A DNA stretch of 64,000 nucleotides from Symsagittifera roscoffensis (lineage: Eukaryota; Xenacoelomorpha; Acoela; Convolutidae). Both the position numbers and the translations under genes were made by a program. Under the pieces are notes generated by a model. It saw nothing but the letters and a program-made list of their open reading frames with translations, made no database searches and was not told the DNA's origin. The stretch lies in the NCBI RefSeq assembly GCF_963678635.1, contig NC_087070.1:38638600-38702599 (forward strand), written 5' to 3'. Below are positions 1-9,642 of this stretch, piece by piece (the stretch's first letter is position 1; each line of letters opens with the position of its first letter).

Positions 1-149
1 ATCACTTCCACCATATGCCAGACTTGAATTGGGATGTCCATTCGTGCCAGAAAAACTCCACAAACTGTTTCTCGCACTTGGATTTGTACTAAATCAGCCG
101 AAAATTCCACCGAGAACATAAGGTTGTTGTTTTGTACTGAGAAGATCAT
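1..149 (-). CDS. Start of an unidentified ORF, cut by the left window edge
   Basis: The minus strand is open from an ATG at 149 to the window edge, giving 49 codons that begin MIFSVQNNNLMFSVEFS and continue outside. The composition looks protein-like rather than random, with balanced hydrophobic and charged residues. I do not recognise the family. Its start faces a repeat- and CCAAT-rich stretch (190-520), which would suit a divergent promoter. It may be the first gene of the Polinton-like segment to the right or an unrelated host exon. The short visible length limits confidence. Confidence 0.35.
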   Translation of the reverse strand, partial: MIFSVQNNNLMFSVEFSADLVQIQVRETVCGVFLARMDIPIQVWHMVEV

Positions 150-189
150 TTTGAGCAATAAATTGAGTTAATGAGTAAAAACAAGATTT

Positions 190-310
190 ACAGCTGAGAG
201 GGTGAAAGTTGACTAAGGTTAAGTTGAAATTATTGTATTTAGAGCTGAGAGAGGAGGTAGTTGACGGTAGTTAAGTTGAAAATAAAATGATTTTTAGTTA
301 AGAGAGAGAT
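190..310. repeat. Degenerate tandem repeat, about 55-60 bp unit
   Basis: Two to three imperfect units carry an AGCTGAGAG-type start followed by GTTGAC and TTAAGTTGAAA blocks. They lie between the left-edge ORF and the CCAAT array, with no coding potential seen. Confidence 0.5.
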
Positions 311-335
311 GTACCTTCAACTGGAATGTGTGGGT

Positions 336-520
336 TTAACCAATCAGAATGGATTTTCCTTATTTGGATTGTAGTATTGTCCAATCAGATTTTAGTTTCC
401 TTTTATGGAATTCTTATAGAAAACTCGTGTCCAATTGGAAACAAAGCTCCATTTTACACATTGTCGTTTCCAATCACAAAAATGTTCATTTTTGTTCAAG
501 TTGTCGTATCCAATCAGAGG
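336..520. promoter_or_regulatory. CCAAT-box array with about 40-bp spacing
   Basis: CCAATCA motifs start at 340, 381, 470 and 510, with a CCAATTGG at 431, so spacing is 39-50 bp. The last two sit inside an imperfect repeat that starts TTGTCGT. Regular CCAAT boxes are typical NF-Y sites in animal promoters. From 521 to 693 I see only AT-rich non-coding DNA. Which gene this would serve is unclear; the minus-strand ORF ending at the left edge is one candidate. Confidence 0.4.
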
Positions 521-693
521 AACCTTTTAAGGACTTAAGTCTTCCAAATAAATAAAAATATACACAAAAGCAATCGCAAAAATAAATGACCAAAAGTTGT
601 TTGCTGTAAAAATAAGAAATATTGCCGATATAAGTAACAAAAGAAGAAAAATTAATAAAAGTAACATCTCTGCAAATCTTCTCCTCAAGTTAA

Positions 694-1287
694 CTAAATT
701 TTTTGTATATAATCGATGAGAAATTGCTGATTTTTCAGCAGATATTCAAGTTCTTTAATTTTGATATAGATTTGAGATGATAACTCAAAGTTGATGAATT
801 TTTCAAAGCAAATCTCTGGAAATCTGATACCAAACCTGATCATGCAAGATTTTGAACTTTGAAAGACCTTAAAAAAATGGAGGAATAAAGAACTTTGCTG
901 GGGAGTTTCAACAAATTTGGGAGTTGGATATGGAATAAAAAGAGTCTTTGAAATGTTATCGTACAATTTTTTTATCAACTTCAAATTGTCTAAAATAAAT
1001 AAAATTTCTTTTCTAGTCAAGTGTAACTCAGCTGTAAGTTTATAGCTTTGATACGCAATATGTGAATCAAAAGTAAACTCTTTGATTGAGTAAGTTTCTC
1101 TAAAGAGACCTTTACTTAGTCGGAGAACTCTATTTTGGACAACTTAAACGTCCAAAAAATTGTGAAAAAAGTAAGAATCTACATCTATTTCATCAATAAG
1201 GAAATCACACGGAATATTTTCTTTTTTCTTGTAGAGTAATTCGAGGAAGTTCAAATGCTTTTTGATTGACATTCTTCAAAAATGAAT
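694..1287 (-). pseudogene. Decayed minus-strand ORF of unknown family
   Basis: Minus-strand protein-like sequence runs from an ATG at 1287 (MSIKKHLNFLELLYKKKEN) down to 694. The last 108 codons form one open stretch rich in Lys, Ile, Leu and Phe. It is divergently oriented to the polymerase remnant and lies on the other side of the CRE/TATA block, so it may be another gene of the same Polinton-like element. I do not recognise it. It is broken, with about one or two breaks. It could also be an unrelated AT-rich ORF. Confidence 0.35.
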
Positions 1288-1360
1288 ATTTTGGATCCAA
1301 AGTTATGTCTAGGAACTGCTTAGTTCTGATTGGATGAAAATTTTTCTGGAACTTTCAAAG

Positions 1361-1580
1361 GAATGACGTCATTACCATAAAAGGAAAATTGCGTGGATGT
1401 TGACGTCATTTCTATTTCTAGAATAACGTCATTATCATAAAAGAAACATTGCGTGGGTGGTGACGTCACTTCTAAATATGGAAGGACGTCATTACCATAA
1501 AAGGAAAATTGCGTAGGCGGTGACGTCGCTTCTATTCAAAGAATGACGTCATTACCATAAAGGGATAATTGCGTAGGCAT
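1361..1580. promoter_or_regulatory. 60-bp tandem repeats bearing CRE/ATF (TGACGTCA) palindromes
   Basis: Nearly four copies of a 60-bp unit start at about 1361, 1421, 1481 and 1541. Each unit has the form GAATGACGTCATTACCATAA, then AATTGCGTRGGNGGTGACGTC. Seven ACGTC cores appear about 30 bp apart, and four of them are the perfect octamer TGACGTCA, the bZIP CREB/ATF site. A TATA box follows within 15 bp and the polymerase remnant within 200 bp. The array therefore reads as an upstream activating block for the plus-strand gene. Binding is inferred from the motif only. Confidence 0.7.
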
Positions 1581-1589
1581 CATTGATAG

Positions 1590-1596
1590 TATAAAA
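1590..1596 (+). promoter_or_regulatory. TATA box (TATAAAA) of the polymerase remnant
   Basis: TATAAAA sits immediately downstream of the CRE array and 175 bp upstream of the polymerase ATG. Transcription would be expected to begin around 1620-1625. A further CCAATCAG lies at 1636. Confidence 0.5.
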
Positions 1597-1695
1597 TTGC
1601 TTATTTTATTGAGGTAAATCATTCATTTTGTTTGCCAATCAGAAACAGTCAATTGAATTTTACTTCAAATTTTTCATTTCGTTACTTCACGAAAA

Positions 1696-1767
1696 GTGAG
1701 TATTTTCATTCAATTGGTACTTTAAACTTTTAATTTTGGAACATTTCTAAAGTCCCAATTTTTTTAG
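1696..1767 (+). other. Possible 72-bp leader intron of the polymerase remnant
   Basis: GTGAGT at 1696 has a good donor form, and a T-rich tract ending in TTTTTTTAG at 1767 has a good acceptor form. The polymerase ATG follows three bases later, at 1771. This is inferred from motifs only. Confidence 0.35.
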
Positions 1768-1770
1768 ATA

Positions 1771-4700
1771 ATGCCTACCCTTAACCGAAACGAGAAAGTA
1801 AAGTGTGGAGACTTTGGAAATATGTATATTCGTCAAAACGCAGCTCGACACCGGAAAAATTGTTCTAAATGAGTTATTTCTTGCCCTGATTGTAAGTATT
1901 TTACTTATAATCAACAAGAAATGAGCTATCATATGGCTAAGAAGCATGCTCCAGCAAGTTCCAAGCAATCAACGGTGTGTTCTTCTTGTGAGCAAGAGTT
2001 CCCGAGTTACTACTCTCTCCAGCAACATCGGAGAAAGGGACATGGAGCGAACAACGGAAGCCAAGTGATACGGTAGCCGACTTGAACAAAATTGTGGAGG
2101 ATGAGGGAGAAGATGGTGAAAAATTGAAGGAGGAACTTGGTGCATGTCAACATTTTCTAGTGGATACGGAGATGGAAAATGGGAGACATAAGGTATTTAA
2201 CTTCCAAATGTCCAAGTTAGATACTAAAATCATTAACGAGAAACTTGAAGAAGTCTTCAACAAGCTCGATTCTGCAGCCAAAATCAACATTGCTCTGGGT
2301 TTTGTTCTTCGAAATATTAAGAATGGTGAATATCGTTATTTCTACGCTCATGAAAACAATACTCTGTTTGAAAAATCCCACTTACTTTGTACTTTGATAA
2401 CAATCCAAGGAAAAGTAGAAAAATTTGATATTGTGGAGCAATGTACCCAAGAACGCCAGAACACAAAGTGGCGATTCAAGTTAATTACTAACGTCACAAT
2501 TTTTGCTGCTTTGCTGAAAAACATCCCCATGGGATGTCCGGACTCTGTCTTACCCGAACCTTTATTACGACATACGCAAGTGAATTGTCTTTTATCTAAC
2601 AAAGACAAGGAACCTTACAAAGATCATTTGTGTCTTTTCCGCGCATTGGCAATGTACATGAACGGACACAGAGATCTCGACTCTCACACTTCCAGATACT
2701 TTACAGATTTTATATCAAAATCTAGTTATGATCCTAAAAATGTTCGTGGAGTTTCTGTAGAAGACTTACCTGTTGTCGGGGAAATTGTGCAAAGAAACAT
2801 TTTTATATACGATTTCGATATCCAAGAATATGGAGAATATGTAGGAGAACTAGCTCGACGAAGTATCGGAAGATTCGATGAAACAGTTAAGCTACTGAGA
2901 TTTAACAATCATATCAATCATACAAATGATATTGATTCTTTCCACAAATCAGACCACTTCAATCAGCATCTCCTGAGATGTAAGGACCGAGTGAAACATA
3001 TTTACCCAAAGAACGTGTATGAACTTCGCGAAACCTTGTTTGAAAAGCTAGAAGGATTCAATCTTCCAGTTTCTGAAGATTACAAACTTTTTAATAACCT
3101 AGCAATTTTCGATTTTGAATCGATTTGTGTTCCTACAGAGGAATTAAAAGAAACACAAACTACAACCTGGATTGGAAAACATGTCCCCATTTCAGTCTCT
3201 ATATCATCGAATCTGATTGATGATCCCATCTTCTTGTACAACAAGGATCCACAGAACTTGATAATTGATTTTGTATCCAACCTCGAACTGTTAGCTGACA
3301 AAAGTAAGTTAGAGATGAGAACAAAATTTCAAGATATTGAAAGAGCTGTCAATGAAAGAATGAAAAAGATCTTTGATCAGCTAAACGAACCTGGTAAAAA
3401 TTTTTCAAGTAACAAATTTGAGTACGAAGACGAATGCATTGAAGATTCGGAAGAAGCAGATATGTCAACACAATTCTTGCGAATTCAGAAAAATCGACCC
3501 ATCGATTTGAAACAACATCTGGAGAGATATATAAATACTTTACCTGTTTTTGGATTTAACAGTGGTAGATATGACTTAAATTTGATCAAGTCCTACTTAA
3601 TCCCTTATTTGATACGCGATAAAGAGCAAGAAACATCCGTTATCAAAAAAGCAAATGATTTTATATCTTTCAAGTTTGGAGATGTACAATTTATTGACAT
3701 TATGAAGTTTCTGGGTGGAGCAACAACTCTGGACTTATTTCTCAAAGCTTATAAAGCTAGTGAAACAAAAGGATTCTTTCCTTATGAGTGGTTTGACAAC
3801 CCTGACAAACTTGATTTTCCAGGACTGCCCCCATATGAAGCATTTTTCAGTAAACTTAGAAAAAACAATCCTCTAGACAAAGACTTTACTGATTATGAAA
3901 AACTGAGGAAGAGTGGATTTGATGAACAGCAAGCGCTGAAGAAGCTTCAAATCAAGACTGTACCCCCATCTGGTCTAGATAATTACAGTTACTTACAACA
4001 AACTTGGCAGAAAAACGGAATGACTGTGTTCAAAGACTTTTTGCAGTGGTACAACAACAAAGCTGTAGTTCCAACCCTGGAGGCAATGCAAAAAATGATT
4101 CAGTTTTATCATAACAAAGGGATAGATATGTTAAAACTTGGATGCACACTTCCAATTCTAGCAAACATTTGTCTACACAAATCTACAAATTACAAGTTTT
4201 ATCCATTTTGCGAAAGTGATAAAGACTTGTGTTAAAAAATTAGAGAGGACATGACTGGTGGACCTTCCATTGTTTTTACTCGAAAAGCTGTTGTAGACGA
4301 AACCTTTATCAGAGATTCATCAAATATTTGTAAGTCAATCGTTGGAATAGATGCGAGCCAGCTTTACCCCTATTCAATGTGTCAAGATATGCCAACAGGA
4401 CTGTATACGAGATAGGAGTTTGACACTGATATGCAGAAATTCAAGGCTAGACATAATCGAACTCGCAACTTTGAGAATATGGTTATGTCTTTCTATCAAG
4501 AATCAAGACCATAAGGTAAAATTGAGAGCTTTTTTACATCTGGAAAACAGAAGAAAATTGACTGTTTTAATGTGGACGGTTATTGTGGTCACTTTAAAAC
4601 AGTATTCGAGGCAATGGGATGCTACTATCACTTTTGTTCTTGTCAAGAAACTCGCCCCTCCTTAACAGAACAGGATATTGAGCGAGGAAACAAGAACAGA

Positions 4701-6076
4701 GAAATGGATGATATGCGACGAGAATACATTAAAGAGAAAGGATACAAAGTGGAAGAAATGTGGGAGTGTGACTGGTGGGAAAGTTTCAAAACCGATGATA
4801 AGATCAAAAATCACGTCAGAACCCACTTTCCCTACAAAAGACCCCTTTCTACAGACTCTCTTCTAGCAAAGATAAAAGATGGATCTCTTTTTGGTTACGT
4901 TCAGTGCGACTTAGTTGTTCCAGATGAACTGAAATCGAAATTTGCGAATTTTCCTCCAATTTTCAAAAATACTGAGGTCCGAAGAGATGATATTGGAGAT
5001 TACATGAAAAACTATGCGATCGAGAACGAAATGTTAAAGCATCCTCAGAGAATGTTGATATCTAGTTTCAAGGTGGAAAATGGAACAGTTATAACTCCTC
5101 TCTTCAACTTTTATATGGAACTTGGATTACAGTGCACCAAAATTTACCGATTTGTTCAATATTCTCCTCGGAAGTGTTTCAATAATTTCGTTCAATCGGT
5201 GGTTGATGCAGGAAGAGAAGGAGATGAAAACCCTTTGTCAGGAGTTGTAGCAGAAACAATGAAGCTCTTGGGCAATTCCTCCTATGGATATCAGATCATG
5301 AATAGATCGAGACAGACAATCACAAAATATCTCAACGATGAAAAAACTCATAAGGCAATCAATGAACCACTGTTTAAGAGACTTAACACAGTTGAGAAGG
5401 ACTTATATGAGGTGGAGTTATTGAAGTCAACCATTGAGCACAGAGAACCCATCATTGTTGGTTTTTTCATACTTCAGTATGCAAAACTGAGAATGTTGGA
5501 ACTCTACTATAACTTCTTTGACAAGTTCTGTGATGTGAATAAATTTGAAGAGTTGGAGATGGACACAGACTCACTTTACTTGGCACTTGCAGAAGAAAAT
5601 TTGTACGATTGCATCCAACCAGATAAGAGAGCTGCTTGGGAAAAATGAGGGAGAGTGATTGCAGAGATTCCTTCAAGGTGGATGCAAAATCTAATTTCTT
5701 TCCTCGAACGTGTTGTAGTATCCATAAAAAACATGATAAGCGGGTGCCGGGACTTTTCAAAGAAGAATTAAGGTGCACAGAAATGCTCTGTTTATGTAGT
5801 AAGACATATTGCTGCTATGACAACAAGTCAGACAAATTCAAACTTAGCAGCAAAGGATTGAATAAGCGGGTTCTAGAAGATTCTGGAGACGGTCCCATGT
5901 CAAAATACAGGAGAGTGCTTGATGAAGCAATTAATCTTACATCTACTTATAGAGAATTCAGAACTATAAATCATATGGTTGCTACATATGAACAGACAAA
6001 GAAAGGACTAAGTTATTTTTATCCTAAAAGACAAGTGCAAGATGATGGAATTCATACAAAACCATTGGACTTATAG
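1771..6076 (+). pseudogene. Fossil Polinton/adintovirus-type protein-primed family B DNA polymerase
   Basis: This is the remnant of a very large DNA polymerase of the Polinton (Maverick)/adintovirus kind, which copies the element's own DNA. In order it shows an N-terminal zinc-finger region with Cys/His pairs (about 1800-2030) and an OTU-protease-like patch with DHLCLFRALA (about 2620-2650). Next come an exonuclease-like block with LAIFDFESI (about 3105), a middle region with VFGFNSGRYDLNLIKSY, palm motifs with DASQLYPYSM (about 4350), GNSSYGYQ (about 5270) and MDTDSLYLAL (about 5560), and a Cys-rich C-terminal tail ending in SYFYPKR. The total is about 1430 codons. It is broken, with roughly four to six breaks, and the frame is otherwise well kept, so decay is moderate. 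No integrase, ATPase or capsid gene is visible, so the rest of any element must lie left of the window. Confidence 0.85.
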
Positions 6077-6638
6077 GAACTCTTCTGATGTATTAATTTA
6101 TATAAGATGTCATATTATTATGGTTTCATGATAATAAAATGTAAATTATTGCGGTAAATTTAATATACAATGCAGTGATTTATATACTTTCTTTGTAATT
6201 TAAACTTTTTTTCTCAAAAAACTTAACTTTTTTCGAAATCTCTGTAGGTTCAGAATAGATTCAGATAGGTAGAAAGTAAAAGTATCTAATAAATTTTTAT
6301 TAGATCAAATTAAACAAAATCTTATCAAGTTTTGAATTTTTTCGAAAATTTTTTTTTGATAAAAATTCCAAGTTTTTGCCCAAAAACTCTTACCATTGAC
6401 TTACCATGCACCAAAAAACTAATTACATAACCTTTATTCTACAATCTACACGTAAATAACAATTAACTGTTCCCAATTAGATAACGCGCGCCAAAAACTT
6501 TGCGAAAAAAATAAACAAAAACAAAAAAAGTTTCGTTTTTCTTACCATTATCTTACCATCACACAAACCATAAAACCTTACCATCGGTATTCCCTATCTT
6601 AATACATTGTAGACTCTATACCCAATCTTAATACATAG
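6077..6638. other. AT-rich non-coding tail with repeated CTTACCAT motifs
   Basis: There is no credible gene here. CTTACCAT-type motifs recur between about 6390 and 6585, often in pairs about 10 bp apart. The phrase CTATCTTAATACAT and its close variants recur between 6590 and 6680. This may be the eroded right end of the Polinton-like element, but no terminal inverted repeat can be tested because the left end is outside the window. Confidence 0.4.
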
Positions 6639-6708
6639 CCTGCAGACCGGATGCTCTATTCCCTATCTTAATACATGTGGGTCTGCAGGGACCCCCCCCC
6701 CCCCCCAC
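6639..6708. repeat. 10-bp hairpin followed by a long C run
   Basis: CCTGCAGACC (6639-6648) and its exact reverse complement (6680-6689) enclose a 31-base loop that contains one of the CTATCTTAATACAT repeats. A run of about 17 C starts at 6692. Copy A of the giant retroelement starts just after, so this may mark an insertion or rearrangement joint. Confidence 0.6.
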
Positions 6709-6859
6709 TTCAGCCTCAACATCTACTCTACTGCGGATTACCCCGGATTGCAACAAGCATAGGGGTAGTAGGGTCCAAGACTGCTATTAATTTGGAACTT
6801 CAAACTCGACGAATGCACCGGGGGACTCGTGTACACACACAAGTGTAACACCTGACGCC

Positions 6860-8528
6860 ATGACGTGGGCGAGTACCTGGGAAATGATGAACAAAACACT
6901 TGAAGCATTTGAAACAAGGAATACAAATTCGAGTGACAGAGGAAGTGGTAAATCCAGAAAGACCTTCAAGAAACCAAAAGAATTTAAAGATGACTCTGAT
7001 AGCTGCATTGCCACCTGCGTAGAAGTCATGAGACTACATCTAGATCAGGACAACCTGAATGACGAAAGGCAGGCCTGCAGAGCAATACTAAGCAATCTAG
7101 AAGGCACAGCACTACAGTGCGTAGTAGCAAAGAAAGAGTAGGAGCGTGATAGTAGCAAAGTAGGAGCGTGATACAAAATCTTTGAGATACTGTTGAATCA
7201 ATTCGGATCAGGAATGAAGGATCATCAAGCGATGATGCGATTTGAGAAAAGAAGACAAAGGGAAGACGAGTCAACCGAACGACTTCTGGATTATCTTGAG
7301 AGCTTGAAGAGAAGAAGCGACCCGGAAGAATCAACGAACAGAAGAAACTTCAGCATCGCTTCGAAGTTCATTGATGGGGCGAGAAAAGACGACTTGAGAA
7401 TAATGTTGGCAACGTATTATACACTATCAAAAGATAAGGCACCAACCCCAGAAGAGATGAGACAAAAGTCAAGAGAGTACATGTTGATGAAACTAAAAAA
7501 GTACTCGTTCTCAGAAGGCAGGAAAATGCAAGGGGGAGCCAACTACGAAGGTCGTCATGGTACAAGCCTAGAGATGACATGGAAAAACGTAGGTCATGCG
7601 CAAATTGTGGATCATCGGATCATCATGTGGCGGATTGCATAGCATACAAGCAAGGCATGAAAAGCTTGGAATACGCACCAGAGGAAGAGGATATGAGTCA
7701 AACGGAAGAACATGCGTTTTACAGTGGCCTGATCATCAAGATAGGCGCAAGGTGTTTTTTCGGTTACCAAGAAGCCCATTTCAGGGTGGACTGTCCTTTG
7801 TTTTGGGAGGCGGTGAAGAATCGGAATCACCAGAAACACAAGCTGGCACTAGCTGCGGTGCAAAATACCAGGAAAAGACAAGCTGAAAATGACTTGAACA
7901 ACAAAGAGGCAGCGAGTAGTGAATTATCAACAAAGACAGTAAAGGCCGTGACACAAGTCAAAGATGCCACGGGGGCCGAGACGAGGAGTTCAATAGAGAT
8001 AAACTACGAACAAGCAGCTGCAGAGGCGATCAACAAAGTGAAGCAGGACTTGGCGACCAAAGAAGTCGAGCAACGGCTCAAACGGGAAATAGAAAAACAG
8101 AGATTGAATGAAACACTCTGCATGACAAAACCAGAACCAGAAACCAGAGAGAACTCAATGAGTAGGAGTAATTGCAACACTTTGAAAATTTTGACTCGGA
8201 AACCATTTGGCATCACGAAAAATGGGGCAAGAATCATGTCAATGATCACAGTGGGCGGCCACGAAGTAACAAGAAACTTGAGTGAACCGAGTGATCAGAC
8301 AGTATTGCACATAGATGTGTACGCGGATTACTTGAGCGCAATAAGCACGCAAACCCCTTCTAGAGCTTTAAGGGCATTACTCTCAAGAGGTGGTAGTAAA
8401 TCAGTTCGCATAGGCAACAGATACACGGACGCCTATGGTCCACATGTGGTCATGTTGAATATAGACGGAATAAACATCTACACAAAAACGATGATAACGT
8501 GTGATGAAGATCTAGCCGGGCAAATCTA
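6860..8528 (+). pseudogene. Fossil gag of copy A
   Basis: This is Ty3/gypsy Gag-like sequence. A capsid-like helical region comes first (about 6950-7500, with LHLDQDNLNDERQACRAIL and MMRFEKRRQR). A CCHC zinc knuckle follows at about 7590-7635 (CANCGSSDHHVADC) and a second Cys/His knuckle-like region at about 7750-7800. A charged, Glu/Lys-rich stretch lies at about 7800-8150 and a globular segment ends near 8528. Gag would form the particle shell and bind element RNA. The gene is broken, with a few breaks. Confidence 0.7.
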
Positions 8529-8639
8529 AGTTGGTAGAGAGGAACTAAAAATGAGGTCGATCGGACACTGCGCTATGTTAGAAGAATAAACAATGCATCT
8601 GGGAACAGAGGCAGACCTATCTGCACACGTAAATAAGCC

Positions 8640-9642
8640 GGAAAAAGACTCAACTGCGTGGGTTATTGGACACAGGAGCTGTCTTGAGTGTTATACGAAT
8701 TGAAACATGGAAAAAAATGGTGTTCGACAAATATGATTTGAAAGACTCGAGAATACGGCTGTCAGCGGCAAGCAAAGGAGCGTTGCGGGTTCCAGGCAGG
8801 AAAACAATAATAGCCCTAAATCTGAAGGAACGCAAATTTGAATGAGTTTTCTGGTAGTTGAGAATCTAGATGAGTCTGACCAATTTATTTTAGGCAGAGA
8901 TTTCATCAGTAATTTCGATATAACAATTGATCTTAAAAATGCGATGTTCAGGATTCGGAACCCGGAAAGGAAGTACAAAACCGGTAAATTTGGTAATGGT
9001 GATTGAATTAAAGACTCCAGTTTTCTTGAATAGGAGGGTAAGACCGAAGGAAAATGAGGCGGCGATAGTAAGTTTGCGGATGAAAAACTTCAATGAACTA
9101 AGTGACAATAAGCAAAAATGCATAGTGACGAATCCAAATAGTCGAAAGGTTGCTCTTTTAGAAAGATCCTTCTCGGTAACCAAGAGTGGCCTCTACGTCA
9201 GTGTCTTGTTGAATACTCTTGATATACCAATCACAACCCAGAGGTAAAGGAAGCTGGGATACGCACTACCTGTGAAAACTAGATATGAAATGTTTGAAAA
9301 TGTGAAAGAAAATGAAGTTCTTGATTGCCTGAATCATTGGAATAAGGTTTTTATCTCTAAACGATTGAAAAAAAAACTATTCATAAAATTGTTTGAAGTC
9401 GCTTAAGTCAGAGACAAACGATGGACTTTCGAGCTGTTCGAATTTTCCGGAAAGACCCAAACTAGAGGATTTAGAGATGGATAAATCAGTATTACCAGAA
9501 ATAGATCACTTGAGGAGTAAGGTAACGGACGAACAGCTTGAAGCCATCAGAGATGTGCTAGATCGGAATCAGGACGTTTTTCGAAACATAAGGCAGACAT
9601 TGGATGCTGTTATTTTGTTGAGAAGTCGGCGGTACCACATAG
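8640..9642 (+). pseudogene. Fossil protease and pre-RT segment of copy A
   Basis: LLDTGAVLSVI near 8660-8690 is the active-site signature of a retroviral-type aspartic protease. FILGRDFISNFDITIDL near 8885-8940 is its typical C-terminal partner motif. The sequence to 9642 (LEAIRDVLDRNQDVF near 9535) is the usual lead-in to a Ty3/gypsy reverse transcriptase. The segment is broken in several places. Confidence 0.65.

Noticed and set aside
1361-1580. CRISPR-like array
   Set aside because: Regular 60-bp spacing comes from whole-unit tandem duplication, with no unique spacers, in a eukaryotic setting.
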